DNA of 64,000 nt from Gluconobacter albidus (GTDB lineage Bacteria > Pseudomonadota > Alphaproteobacteria > Acetobacterales > Acetobacteraceae): the NCBI RefSeq assembly GCF_002723915.1, contig NZ_BEWL01000001.1, positions 310,001 to 374,000 on the forward strand, in the 5' to 3' direction. The notes under the pieces were generated by a model. The model was not told the DNA's origin. It saw nothing but the letters and a program-made list of their open reading frames with translations, and did no database searches. Every line of letters begins with the position of its first letter. Within the stretch, counting starts at the first letter, position 1. Both the position numbers and the translations under genes were made by a program. Shown in pieces: positions 35,987 to 46,846 of the stretch.

Positions 35987-37264
35987 TCAGCGCTTGTGGA
36001 TCTGTGCGGTCATTGGCGAGGGCTGAATTCCGTAGGTGATGACCGTTCCGGCAGGGGCGCGTTCGAACTCTGCGGCTTTCGTATAGAAATCGGACATCGG
36101 AAAGAACGGAAAGTGCCAGTCCCGGATACAGGCTGCTGTGACGAGCAGGAGCGCCGAGACCCCGGCTGCCTTCAGCGCAGGGCGCGGGGCCCGGGCAAGA
36201 ACGAAGAATGACCCGAGCAGGGTCAGCATCGCGAAGATGTAATACCGATCGCTCCAGCCGGAATACTGCATGACATGCCACTGGGGCTGATCAATGGACA
36301 CCTGAGGATGCGCCAGGGCAGCCGCAAAGGTCAGCCCGGAAGCAAGAAGCGCCTCACGGAAAATCGTAGGGCCACGCATGCAGGCATAGATCAGGGCGGC
36401 GATCCCCAGAAGACAGAGCACGACCGGCGGGCTGCGATGCTGCCACCACAATGCCGACCCCGCCACATCTGCAGCCGCATGCTGTCCGAACAGGAGGCCG
36501 ATCTCGATATTGAGGGCGATGATGCGCATCCCGGTGATGAGCGAGGCCCCGAGTTCAGTGCCGACCCGCTGATGTGCCTTGTGCAGATAGGTAATTGCCT
36601 GCAGGCCCACACAGAGACTGACGAGCGCAAGCCGTATCAGATGCGAGCGGTCCCGGACCGCCGCAAAACGGAGCACGGCGATCGGAAACAGGAAGACGCA
36701 GAACGGCCCTGTCAGCCCTGACAGCAGCAGGACGGCGCCGTCGAACAGGCGCTGCCCCCAGCCCTGTGGCGGCGTGCTCTGGAGAACCAGAAACGCCAGA
36801 ATGGCGAGGTGCCACTGGGAGTTGGTGAGATTGACCTGCACTTCGTAGGAATTGGGCAACGCAACCATGAACAGCGCGAACAGCAGGCGCGACGTCCTGT
36901 CCGGCCATGCCTGATCCAGACGTCCGGTCAGCAGAAACAGAGGTGGTGCGAGTTGCACCAGAAAGGCCACGACCGCAAAAAGGGTCGGAGCCAGATGGAA
37001 CGGCAGGCCCTGCGCCAGAAGGCCGATCAGACGTGGGAAAGTCTGGAGATATCCTGTCTCCGGATTGAGCAGGCTTGCCACGCCCTGTTCATAGGCCTGC
37101 GGATACCAGACCCATGAATCCTCGCCCCAGAACTGCGCCATCAGCAGCGCGCCCGGATGTCTCAGGAACAGGGCCACCGCGAAGACCAGTCCCCAGAACA
37201 CCAGCCGGGACGCCGGCATACCGCCTTTTAGCATAAAAAAAGCAGGCAGGCGCTCAATCCTCAT
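35987..37264 (-). CDS. Polytopic membrane protein of unknown function (glycosyltransferase-like fold possible)
   Basis: A 425-residue membrane protein with about 10 hydrophobic segments and a large non-membrane loop near residues 35-75 (QFWGEDSWVWYPQAYEQG), where the D in GEDSW could serve as the catalytic acid of a GT-C type glycosyltransferase; this is an inference from layout only. The start at 37264 overlaps the rodA stop by 11 bases; in-frame alternatives are 37234 and 37219, the last with AAAAGG upstream. It is the last gene of the mreB-rodA strand run. No close family recognised. Confidence 0.6.
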   Translation of the reverse strand: MRIERLPAFFMLKGGMPASRLVFWGLVFAVALFLRHPGALLMAQFWGEDSWVWYPQAYEQGVASLLNPETGYLQTFPRLIGLLAQGLPFHLAPTLFAVVAFLVQLAPPLFLLTGRLDQAWPDRTSRLLFALFMVALPNSYEVQVNLTNSQWHLAILAFLVLQSTPPQGWGQRLFDGAVLLLSGLTGPFCVFLFPIAVLRFAAVRDRSHLIRLALVSLCVGLQAITYLHKAHQRVGTELGASLITGMRIIALNIEIGLLFGQHAAADVAGSALWWQHRSPPVVLCLLGIAALIYACMRGPTIFREALLASGLTFAAALAHPQVSIDQPQWHVMQYSGWSDRYYIFAMLTLLGSFFVLARAPRPALKAAGVSALLLVTAACIRDWHFPFFPMSDFYTKAAEFERAPAGTVITYGIQPSPMTAQIHKR

Positions 37265-38441
37265 CGTCTTCCGTCCCCGGATCGCGTTCGTTCCGATGCA
37301 CCCAGGCGGACATGAGCAGGCCGAAACCGAACATCATCGTCAGCATCGCCGAGCCACCATAGGAAATCAGGGGCAGCGGCACACCACCGACGGGGATGGC
37401 ACCCATGACCATCGACAGGTTTACGGCGCAATACAGGAAGAAATCCATCGCGATGCCCAGACCCAGCAAGCGCCCGAACTGATTGCGGCTGCGGATCGCA
37501 ATGAGCATTCCGCCCATGACGAGCGTTCCGAGCAGCGCGATGACGGCAACCCCGCCGACGAAGCCCCATTCCTCTCCGATCATGGTGAAGATGAAGTCCG
37601 TCTGTTTTTCCGGCAGGAAATTCAGCTGTCCCTGACTGCCATGCAGGTATCCCTCACCCCACATGCCGCCCGAACCAAGGGCGATTTTGGACTGGATGAT
37701 GTTGTAGCCCGCGCCGAGCGGATCATGTTCGGGGTGCAGGAAGGTGTCGATCCGGGCCTTCTGGTAGTCGTGCAGATGGCTGTAGATCAGCTTTCCCATG
37801 AAAGGCAGCGGCGCCACGAGCAGCAGGATCTGCCACAGCCGCATTCCCGCCGCGAAGAACATCGTCGCCCCGATGACGCCGATGATGGTGGCCGTTCCAA
37901 GGTTGGGCTCCTTGAGCACCAGAAGGACCGGCAGCAATGTCAGGAGCGCTGGCGGGATCAGGCGCAGCGGGTTGCCCATCCGCTCATTGCCAATGCGGTG
38001 AAACCAGGTCGCCAGCATCAGAACGAGGCCGATTTTGGCGAATTCGGAGGGCTGGAACTGCATCCCCGCCAGATTGATCCAGCGCTCCGCCCCCTTCCCC
38101 ACATGGCCCATCCGCAACACAAGGGCGAGGAGCGTGACCGAGAGCAGATAGACCGGAACCGCCGCCATCCGCAGAACGCGCGGACTGACGAGCGAGACCG
38201 CAATCATCATGACAAGGCCGAAGCCGAACCGCACCATCTGCGGCCCGGCAAACGGCTTGGCCGAGCCGCCGCCTGCGGAATAGAGGGCGATATAGCCTAC
38301 GCCCGCCAGCACACAGACCAACAGGACATACAGCCAGTTGACCTGAAGCAGGCGCGCCATGGGCCTGAAATCAGGCTCCGCGCGCAGAAGGCGCCGGTCG
38401 GATTTCAGAAAACCGAACGTGTTCAGACCATTACGCTTCAT
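37254..38441 (-). CDS. rodA: Rod-shape peptidoglycan glycosyltransferase RodA
   Basis: SEDS-family peptidoglycan polymerase that works with PBP2 in the elongasome. 395 residues with about 10 membrane helices; SEDS hallmarks visible are QPSEFAKIGLV near residue 131, SLVSPRVL and the C-terminal GVPLPLISYGGSAMLTMMFGFG near 350-371. Its ATG overlaps the mrdA stop (ATGA, 38438-38441), so both subunits are made together. The N-terminus is about 25 residues longer than E. coli RodA. Confidence 0.95.
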   Translation of the reverse strand: MKRNGLNTFGFLKSDRRLLRAEPDFRPMARLLQVNWLYVLLVCVLAGVGYIALYSAGGGSAKPFAGPQMVRFGFGLVMMIAVSLVSPRVLRMAAVPVYLLSVTLLALVLRMGHVGKGAERWINLAGMQFQPSEFAKIGLVLMLATWFHRIGNERMGNPLRLIPPALLTLLPVLLVLKEPNLGTATIIGVIGATMFFAAGMRLWQILLLVAPLPFMGKLIYSHLHDYQKARIDTFLHPEHDPLGAGYNIIQSKIALGSGGMWGEGYLHGSQGQLNFLPEKQTDFIFTMIGEEWGFVGGVAVIALLGTLVMGGMLIAIRSRNQFGRLLGLGIAMDFFLYCAVNLSMVMGAIPVGGVPLPLISYGGSAMLTMMFGFGLLMSAWVHRNERDPGTEDDED

Positions 38442-40474
38442 TGCGCTGCCCCCGGTTCCGGCTGGGTTTGTGCAACAGGAGGGTCCGTGGGAACAGAAGT
38501 GCCGGTTTCCGCGGGTGCGGACGGCATTTCCGCTCCGGCGGGCGGTGGTGCAGCATTTGGGACAACGCTGGAGGCCATACCAGGGGCAGCAGGGCGGACG
38601 TCACTGGCCGGGTCGCGCAGCAGGGTATCGGTCATGATGAGTTTGGCGAGCGGGGCTGCTTCGTCCGCGCCCGCATTGCCGTGTTCCACGACCACCGCGA
38701 CGGCATATTTCGGGTTGTCGTAAGGCGCAAAACAGATGAACAGCGCATGGGGACGGTATTCCCACGGCAGGTTCATGGAATTGAAATGCCCGGACTCACG
38801 CAGCGCACGCGAGACGCGCCGGACCTGCGCCGAGCCTGTTTTTCCGGCCATCTGGATCCCCGGCAGGTCCAGCCGCGCCTTGGGGGCCGTGCCGTGCTGA
38901 TCGTTGACGACCGCAAACATGCCGCCACGCACGACATCCAGAAATTCCGGCGGCAGATCGACCTTTGGCACATCGTCCGCGGACGCCATTGTGGAAATCT
39001 GGTCATTGGTCGCCCGCAGCAGATGCGGCTGAACATTGCGGCCCGAAGCGATGCGGGAGGTATAGGTGGCAAGCTCCAGCGGGGTGACCTGGACGAACCC
39101 CTGCCCGATGCCCGCATTGACCGTATCGCCGCCATTCCAGTGAAAGCCGTGCTTCTGACGCCATTCGGGCGTCGGGATCACACCGGAACGAACATGTGGC
39201 AATTCAATTTCCGGTTTGACGCCCAGCCCCATCGTGTTGCCAACCGCCTTGATCGGGTCCATGCCGCAACGGCGCGCGACTTCATAGAAATAGACGTCGC
39301 AGGAGAATTTCAGACCCTCACGCATGTTGATCATGCCGTGGCCCCAGCGGTTCCAGCAATGGAAACGCACGCCACCCAGATCGTAATATCCGGGGCAGTT
39401 GAAACGGTCCTGCGCCGTAACGGAACCGGATTTGAGGGCTGCGAGCGCCACGGCGGGCTTAAAGGTCGAGCCGGGTGGATAAAGACCGGATACGGCCTTG
39501 TCCACGAGCGGCGTGCGCGGATCACTGGCCCATTCGTTCCACTGGGCATGACTCACGCCTGAATCGAACAGGGACGGATCAAAAGACGGCGTGCTGACCA
39601 TCGCCATTACTTCGCCGTTGCGACAGTCCATGACGACCGCACTCGCCACACGGTCTTCAAGACGACCCAGCACCTGCTGCTGCAGGACGGAATCCAGCGT
39701 CAGGCGCACGTCTTCGCCCTGTTGCCCTTCCACGCGGTCGATCTCGCCAATGACGCGCCCGACCGCGTTGACTTCCATCTCAACGGAACCCGGTTCGCCA
39801 CGCAGCGACGCTTCCTGCGTCTGCTCGATCCCGGCGCGACCGACGCGCATTCCCGGTAGGGAGAGCGTCGTGTCCTTCACCACGTCCTCTTCGTTCGGAG
39901 GCGCAACATAACCCACGATATGGGCGGTCAGTCCCTTGAACGGATACAGCCGCGTCGAACCGACATCGACCAGCACACCCGGCAAAGAGGGCGCGTTCAG
40001 TTCGATCCGCGCCATGTCGTCCCAGGACAGGAACTCATGCAGCGTGACGGGGACATATTTATGGACATGGCGCAGATCACGCTCGATACGCGCGCGGTCA
40101 TGCTCGTCCAGAGGCACGATCTGGGAGAAACGTTCGATGACGGCCGGGATATCCGTCGTCTCTTCCGGCATCAGCAGCGCGCGCCAGCTGACCTTGTTGT
40201 CTGCAAGAGCCACGCCAAAACGGTCATGAACCGTGCCCCGGGCCGGGGCGAGAAGGCGTTTGCTTGTGCGATTGCGCTCGGCGAGCTGTCGCAGATGGCC
40301 GCCATCCACGACCTGAAGATTATACAGCCGCCGCCCCAGCACACCCAGAACCCCGGCCTGCACGGCCATGACCAGCAGAGCGCGGCGCGTGAAGACGCCA
40401 CGTCCTGACCGCACAGGCTCAGCCTGACGTTTCTGGCGTATCCGCGAGCGGAAAGGGGTCTTTCGGGAAAACAT
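38438..40474 (-). CDS. mrdA: Penicillin-binding protein 2 (elongasome transpeptidase)
   Basis: Class B PBP that cross-links side-wall peptidoglycan together with RodA. 678 residues: short cytosolic tail, one membrane helix near residues 28-48 (RRALLVMAVQAGVLGVLG), dimerisation/pedestal domain, and the transpeptidase with SxxK in PPGSTFKPAVA (near residue 337), SCD of FSCDVYFYEV (SxN-type position) and KTGS of AGKTGSAQV (near 560). The Pro-rich tail is an extension relative to E. coli (633). Confidence 0.95.
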   Translation of the reverse strand: MFSRKTPFRSRIRQKRQAEPVRSGRGVFTRRALLVMAVQAGVLGVLGRRLYNLQVVDGGHLRQLAERNRTSKRLLAPARGTVHDRFGVALADNKVSWRALLMPEETTDIPAVIERFSQIVPLDEHDRARIERDLRHVHKYVPVTLHEFLSWDDMARIELNAPSLPGVLVDVGSTRLYPFKGLTAHIVGYVAPPNEEDVVKDTTLSLPGMRVGRAGIEQTQEASLRGEPGSVEMEVNAVGRVIGEIDRVEGQQGEDVRLTLDSVLQQQVLGRLEDRVASAVVMDCRNGEVMAMVSTPSFDPSLFDSGVSHAQWNEWASDPRTPLVDKAVSGLYPPGSTFKPAVALAALKSGSVTAQDRFNCPGYYDLGGVRFHCWNRWGHGMINMREGLKFSCDVYFYEVARRCGMDPIKAVGNTMGLGVKPEIELPHVRSGVIPTPEWRQKHGFHWNGGDTVNAGIGQGFVQVTPLELATYTSRIASGRNVQPHLLRATNDQISTMASADDVPKVDLPPEFLDVVRGGMFAVVNDQHGTAPKARLDLPGIQMAGKTGSAQVRRVSRALRESGHFNSMNLPWEYRPHALFICFAPYDNPKYAVAVVVEHGNAGADEAAPLAKLIMTDTLLRDPASDVRPAAPGMASSVVPNAAPPPAGAEMPSAPAETGTSVPTDPPVAQTQPEPGAAQ

Positions 40475-40537
40475 CAGGGCAGGAATTCAGATCCGGAAAA
40501 GAAAACAGCCTTCAGCGCGGCACGCAGAAGGACGCTG

Positions 40538-41104
40538 TCAGGCCTGATCGGGATTGGCAAATGTGCGGCGTCCCCAGACGAACAGCGCTGTCAGGCTGGG
40601 ATAGATACCGATTGTCAGCGCCGCCTGAAAGAGGCCAGGTGCGGGAGAGAGAAGTGCAACCGCATGCAGGCACACGAGGGACCACTGGAAAAAGGAGGCC
40701 AGAACAGCAAAAATGCTGAAAATCAGCCACCCCATGAGAAATCCCAGACGCGACAGGCCATAGCGCCAGTGATGCGCCACACCGTAAATCACCAGAAGTG
40801 ACAGCAGCACCGTTCCCGGTGGTCCGAAACTGAAAATTTCCACAACCAGCCCGCACAGGAAGACCGCAAGCGCCGGCATGGAGCGGGGACGGCTATGGGC
40901 CCAGAACCAGACCGTACACATCGCAATCCCAAACTGAAGCTGCGCCTGTCCGGGAATTCCAAACGGCGCGGACAGCAGGATGGCGCTGAACATGATGAAC
41001 AGCGACGGCATGGCCGCCCGACTGGACATGTCGAGGGCGCGACGGAAGGTCTGTTTGGGTTCAACTGCGGAATGCAGATGGGGCGTGGAGTTCTCGGCAA
41101 CCAT
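40538..41104 (-). CDS. mreD: Rod shape-determining protein MreD
   Basis: Small inner-membrane protein of the elongasome. 188 residues with about five membrane helices (starting around residue 33, LFIMFSAILLSAPFG) and the family's PALAVFLCGLVVEIFSFGPPG. Function is structural; MreC is its partner. It lies 5 bases after mreC on the same strand. Confidence 0.85.
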   Translation of the reverse strand: MVAENSTPHLHSAVEPKQTFRRALDMSSRAAMPSLFIMFSAILLSAPFGIPGQAQLQFGIAMCTVWFWAHSRPRSMPALAVFLCGLVVEIFSFGPPGTVLLSLLVIYGVAHHWRYGLSRLGFLMGWLIFSIFAVLASFFQWSLVCLHAVALLSPAPGLFQAALTIGIYPSLTALFVWGRRTFANPDQA

Positions 41105-41109
41105 GGCGC

Positions 41110-42039
41110 TTACTGCCCTCCCCGCCCCGGCATGTCCGGCAGGTTAGGCAGCCATGAGAACGGCAGCGGCCCGGTGAGCGGATTCTGCGGCAGTTTTTTC
41201 ACACGCACGCGGCCCGGCGCATCCGGCGCCTGCGAATCGTCATCGCCATAATCGAACACGCGCACGATATCGAGACGGTCCAGATCCGCATCCGGCACCA
41301 CAACCGGGCGGTTTGGCGCGCTGTAATGTACCGTCCCGACCGGCAGCCCGGCGGGCATCGTGCTCTGGCCCCGCGTCTCGACGCGCTCGCCTTCAACGGG
41401 GTGATGGTCCTGCGGATAGAAGATCAGGCGCGGCGCGGCGGTATCGTCACCGGCCATGATTGCATCCCCGTGCGAGGACGCCAGCGTGACGGGAATGCGG
41501 CTGGCATCATCATTGATCATCAGAACGCGCACCGTATGCGGCCCGACTTCCGTCACGCGGCCCAGTAATCCGGCGGCATCAAGCGCAACGTCCCCGATCC
41601 GGACCTGATGGCCGCTACCGACGTCCAGAAGAACCGCGCGCGAATAAGGGCCACCATCGTCACGGGTGACGCGTCCGGTCACGTATTGGGGAACGGTCTG
41701 CGGAATCCAGTGCAGGCTGTTCTTCAGGCGCCCGTTTTCCGCCGCCAGCGCGACCGCGACGTCATACCAGTGTCGCAGGGCGCGGTTTTCTTCCCGCAGA
41801 CGAGAATTCTCTTTGGCCAGATCGGTCGCACCGCGCAGATCCGTCAGCCAGACGGCCACACGCTCCTGCGGCCAGACCAGCCCGTGATAGGCCGGGGCCA
41901 TGAAGTCCGTCGCCATCAGTCGCACGCCATCAACGGCCGGACGTCGGACCAGTCCCAGAAGGACAAGCCCGACCGCCAGCAGGATCAGGAGAGGCAGGAT
42001 GGCCTTTGCAAGCACCTGCCGGGCATGGATGGACAGCAT
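41110..42039 (-). CDS. mreC: Rod shape-determining protein MreC
   Basis: Bitopic elongasome protein: N-terminal membrane helix (about residues 14-33, PLLILLAVGLVLLGLV), a coiled coil near 75-110 (AKENSRLREENRALRH), then a beta-rich periplasmic domain that contacts PBP2. 309 residues, family-typical. It starts 17 bases after mreB, ahead of mreD. Confidence 0.94.
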   Translation of the reverse strand: MLSIHARQVLAKAILPLLILLAVGLVLLGLVRRPAVDGVRLMATDFMAPAYHGLVWPQERVAVWLTDLRGATDLAKENSRLREENRALRHWYDVAVALAAENGRLKNSLHWIPQTVPQYVTGRVTRDDGGPYSRAVLLDVGSGHQVRIGDVALDAAGLLGRVTEVGPHTVRVLMINDDASRIPVTLASSHGDAIMAGDDTAAPRLIFYPQDHHPVEGERVETRGQSTMPAGLPVGTVHYSAPNRPVVVPDADLDRLDIVRVFDYGDDDSQAPDAPGRVRVKKLPQNPLTGPLPFSWLPNLPDMPGRGGQ

Positions 42040-42056
42040 CCGGCGTCAGCCAGTCC

Positions 42057-43685
<1,629 letters not shown>

Positions 43686-43718
43686 TCACTCCGTTAGAGA
43701 CGATCAAGGATTCGGACT

Positions 43719-44219
43719 ATGAGGACCGCTTTTTCCCATACTGGCCTGCGCTGCACGGCGCTGGTCGGAGCATTTGCCACGATCATGGCTCTGGGTGGAT
43801 GTGAAGGGAATTACGACCCTGGCTCACGCGCACTGGGCGGCGGCCTTCTGGGCGGCGGAACGGGCGCTGCGATCGGTGCGCTGGCAGGTGGCGGCCGCGG
43901 TGCGGCAATCGGCGCTCTGGCAGGCGGCGTTCTGGGTGCCGGCGCGGGTGCGGTGACGACGCCCAATCGCCCCGGCTACCAGAGCGGCTACTCCAATGGC
44001 CAGCAGCAGGGCTATTATAACAACCAGCAGGGCACTTACCCGCAGCAGCAGGGCCAGTACATGCAGCCGCAGTACCAGTGCCCGCCGAACATAAACTGCC
44101 AGCAACCCCAGTATCCCAACGGATATCCGAACAACAGCTACCCGCCCAACAGCGGATATTCACAGCAGAGCGGCTACCAGCAGCAGCCCCAGAACTATCA
44201 GGGCGGTTACGGCTACTAA
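43719..44219 (+). CDS. Glycine-zipper lipoprotein with Gln/Tyr/Pro-rich tail
   Basis: A 166-residue lipoprotein: lipobox MALGGC, then [20 protein letters not shown] glycine-zipper repeats (residues about 40-75) and a tail rich in Q, Y, P and N (residues 90-166) that looks intrinsically disordered or prion-like. AAGGAT precedes the ATG. Its Gly region is nearly the same as that of the preceding gene, indicating a tandem duplication followed by tail acquisition. Confidence 0.82.
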   Translation: MRTAFSHTGLRCTALVGAFATIMALGGCEGNYDPGSRALGGGLLGGGTGAAIGALAGGGRGAAIGALAGGVLGAGAGAVTTPNRPGYQSGYSNGQQQGYYNNQQGTYPQQQGQYMQPQYQCPPNINCQQPQYPNGYPNNSYPPNSGYSQQSGYQQQPQNYQGGYGY

Positions 44220-44247
44220 GCCGCAACACCACCCCGACCCATCGGCC

Positions 44248-45015
44248 TCAGATCATTCTCAGGCCGATAATTGCCAGAAGGATGCCCAGAAACCATCTCT
44301 GCGCATCCTCTGGCATACGTCCTGCGAGAAGTGTTCCAAGCAGGATTCCGGGGATAGACCCCATCAGCAGTTCCACGAGCACAACGGAATCGACTGCGCC
44401 CTGAAGCCAGTGTCCGCCACCGGCCAGAAGTGCCAGCGGCACGGCATGTGCAATATCCGTCGCCACGAGCTCCCGCGTACTGACACGCGGATAGAGCACT
44501 GTCAGAGCGGCCATGCCGATCGCCCCGGCCCCCACGGAAGACAACGTGACCAGCGTTCCCAGAACGATACCAAGCACAACCGTTAGCGCATCGACCGTCT
44601 GTGGACGAAGGGTTCCTGCATTGGCTGACCATTTCTGAAGCTTCGGCTTGAACAAGATGGCAGGCACCGTCAGCAGGAGTGCCACACCCAGCACTTCGGT
44701 AATCAGTTTCGAAACGAACGGGCTCGGACCGAAATGACGCAGGAAGATGAGACACAGCAGACCGGCTGGAAGACTTCCTGCCATCTGAAGAAGAACGATT
44801 CTCCAGCGTACAACGCCGTGATGGCGATTGAGCGCCGTACCGAAGATCTTGGTAATGGCGGCATAGAGCAGGTCCGTGCCGACCGCCGACTGCGGCTTGA
44901 CGCCGAATAACAGGATCAGCAGCGGGGTCATCAGGGAGCCACCGCCTACGCCGGTCATTCCGACCAGAAAGCCCACCAGCAGTCCTGAAAGCGTATAAAG
45001 CCATGAATGCGGCAT
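44248..45015 (-). CDS. TauE/SafE-family sulfite exporter-type membrane protein
   Basis: 255 residues with 7-8 hydrophobic helices. Family features: N-terminal GLLVGFLVGMTGVGGGSLMTP (GVGGGSL motif, residues 11-30) and a second related half with TLVTLSSVGAGAIGMAA near 155-170. TauE/SafE proteins export sulfite or related organosulfur anions. AGGAA lies just upstream of the ATG. A perfect inverted repeat lies 65 bases upstream. Confidence 0.9.
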   Translation of the reverse strand: MPHSWLYTLSGLLVGFLVGMTGVGGGSLMTPLLILLFGVKPQSAVGTDLLYAAITKIFGTALNRHHGVVRWRIVLLQMAGSLPAGLLCLIFLRHFGPSPFVSKLITEVLGVALLLTVPAILFKPKLQKWSANAGTLRPQTVDALTVVLGIVLGTLVTLSSVGAGAIGMAALTVLYPRVSTRELVATDIAHAVPLALLAGGGHWLQGAVDSVVLVELLMGSIPGILLGTLLAGRMPEDAQRWFLGILLAIIGLRMI

Positions 45016-45079
45016 GAGGGTTCCTTGTCCGGCCAGATAAGAAAACCATACCGTTCGTGTTATATTTGTCTACTTCTTA

Positions 45080-45104
45080 TATAAACTATTTTATATAGTT
45101 TATA
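45080..45104. promoter_or_regulatory. AT-rich inverted repeat upstream of the TauE/SafE gene
   Basis: Arms TATAAACTAT and ATAGTTTATA are perfect 10-base complements, separated by TTTAT, in an AT-rich stretch 65 bases upstream of the exporter start. The layout is that of a dimeric repressor operator; no regulator gene is adjacent. Confidence 0.6.
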
Positions 45105-45114
45105 ACCGCCCTTC

Positions 45115-45150
45115 AAAAAAACGGGCATGCAGAAATCCTCCGCATGCCCG
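45115..45150 (-). terminator. Rho-independent terminator of leuA
   Basis: A 9-bp perfect stem (45122-45130 with 45142-45150) followed on the minus strand by seven T (complement of 45115-45121), 30 bases past the leuA stop. Confidence 0.85.
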
Positions 45151-45179
45151 CTGACTGAAACAATGTCGCCCCGGACGGA

Positions 45180-46751
45180 TCAGGACAGTGCTTCCGGCTC
45201 CCGGCGTTCGCGCTTGGTCAGGAGCTTGTTCAGCGCATGGATATAGGCACGGACCGCAGAGACCACCGTATCGGCATCAGCGCCCTGCCCGTCCACGAGC
45301 TTGCCGTTTTCCTGTAACCGCACGGTCGTACGCGCCTGTGCATCTGTGCCTTCCGTGACGTTGGCCACCGAGAACAGAGCAAGTTCAGCCGTATGCGGAA
45401 ACGCTTCGCCAATGGCGCGGAAGGCTGCATCGACCGGACCGTTGCCACTGACCGCAGCATACTGGATGGCGCCGTCCACGCTGATTTCGAGCTTCGCCTG
45501 GGACTTCTGCTTCGTGCCAGAAGCCAGTTCCAGCGAGATCAGGTGAACCCGCTCGTGATCGCGGCTCTCGTCATCCACAAGTGCGCGGATATCGTCGTCG
45601 AACACGACTTTCTTGCTGTCGGCCAGATCCTTGAAGCGCGCAAACGCAGCGTTCAGGGCTTCATCTTCCAGCGGCGGGTATCCGAGCTGCGCCAGCTTGT
45701 CGCGGAATGCCGCACGGCCGGAATGCTTGCCCATGACCAGCGAGGTCTTGTTCCAGCCTACGCTTTCCGGCGTCATGATTTCATAGGTCGCGGCGTTTTT
45801 CAGGATCCCGTCCTGATGGATGCCGCTTTCATGCGCGAACGCATTACGTCCGACGATGGCCTTGTTCGGCTGCACGTCAAAGCCCGTGATCGTCGCCAGC
45901 ATACGAGACATGCCCAGCAGCTTCGTTGTCTCAATACCGGTCGTCTTGCCATACTGATCGTGACGGGTCCGCAGCGCCATGACGATTTCTTCGAGCGCGG
46001 CATTGCCTGCACGTTCGCCGATACCGTTGATCGTGCACTCGATCTGACGCGCCCCACCCTCGACGGAAGCGAGCGTGTTGGCGACGCCGAGCCCCAGATC
46101 GTTATGGTTATGGGCGGAGAAAATCACCTGATCCGCACCCGGAACGCGCTCACGCAGCATGGTGAAGATCGCACGCATTTCTTCTGGCGTGGCAAAGCCG
46201 ACCGTATCGGGGATGTTGATCGTGTTTGCGCCATTGCGGATCGCCATTTCCACGCAGCGGCACAGGAAGTCCGGATCGGTCCGGGAGCCGTCCTCGGCCG
46301 ACCATTCAACGTCATCCGTGTACTGACGGGCCTTCTGGTTGCCGGACGCGATGATTTCCAGCACCGTTTCCGGCTCCATCCGCAGCTTGTACTTCATATG
46401 CAGCGGGGACGTGGAAATGAAGTTGTGGATCCGCGAACGCTCGGCCTTCTTCAGGGCCTCGCCACAGGATTCGATATCCCGCTTGCCACCACTGCGGGCC
46501 AGACCGCAGATTACCGATCCACGGACATCCTCGGCAATCCGGCGCACACTCTCGAAATCGCCTTCGGACGCCACGGGGAACCCGGCTTCAATCACGTCCA
46601 CGCCGAGAGCGCTCAGCGCATGGGCCATGCGAAGCTTCTCTTCGATATTCATCGAAAAGCCGGGGGACTGTTCGCCGTCGCGCAGCGTGGTGTCGAAAAT
46701 GATGACGCGGTCGTCGGCGATATTACCGAAGGACGGGTGCTGGAAAGTCAT
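45180..46751 (-). CDS. leuA: 2-Isopropylmalate synthase
   Basis: First committed enzyme of leucine synthesis: condenses 2-oxoisovalerate with acetyl-CoA. 523 residues. Metal/substrate motifs: DTTLRDGEQSPGFSM near residue 20-34 and HNHNDLGLGVAN near 220-230; the C-terminal third is the regulatory (LeuA dimer) domain, which usually senses leucine (SGNGPVDAAFRAIGE near 435). The SD before the ATG is weak, which fits with upstream leader control. Confidence 0.96.
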   Translation of the reverse strand: MTFQHPSFGNIADDRVIIFDTTLRDGEQSPGFSMNIEEKLRMAHALSALGVDVIEAGFPVASEGDFESVRRIAEDVRGSVICGLARSGGKRDIESCGEALKKAERSRIHNFISTSPLHMKYKLRMEPETVLEIIASGNQKARQYTDDVEWSAEDGSRTDPDFLCRCVEMAIRNGANTINIPDTVGFATPEEMRAIFTMLRERVPGADQVIFSAHNHNDLGLGVANTLASVEGGARQIECTINGIGERAGNAALEEIVMALRTRHDQYGKTTGIETTKLLGMSRMLATITGFDVQPNKAIVGRNAFAHESGIHQDGILKNAATYEIMTPESVGWNKTSLVMGKHSGRAAFRDKLAQLGYPPLEDEALNAAFARFKDLADSKKVVFDDDIRALVDDESRDHERVHLISLELASGTKQKSQAKLEISVDGAIQYAAVSGNGPVDAAFRAIGEAFPHTAELALFSVANVTEGTDAQARTTVRLQENGKLVDGQGADADTVVSAVRAYIHALNKLLTKRERREPEALS

Positions 46752-46771
46752 GATGGAGATCGTCTCGTCTG

Positions 46772-46846
46772 GTTCAGGGTGGCTTTCTGTCTGTTATCCC
46801 CTGAACGCAACGGAGCGCTGTCCGCCTAGGATAAGGCGTTCAGGGG
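46772..46846 (-). promoter_or_regulatory. leuA leader: mutually exclusive RNA pairing elements
   Basis: In the leuA transcript three segments share complementarity. Segment A (46836-46846) pairs perfectly over 11 bases with segment B (46798-46808). Segment B also pairs over 8 bases with segment C (46772-46779), just before leuA. A:B and B:C cannot form together. Segment A contains the stop codon of the leader peptide, so translation there would decide which pairing forms. No T-run follows, so translational or Rho-dependent control is more likely than a simple terminator. Confidence 0.55.
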
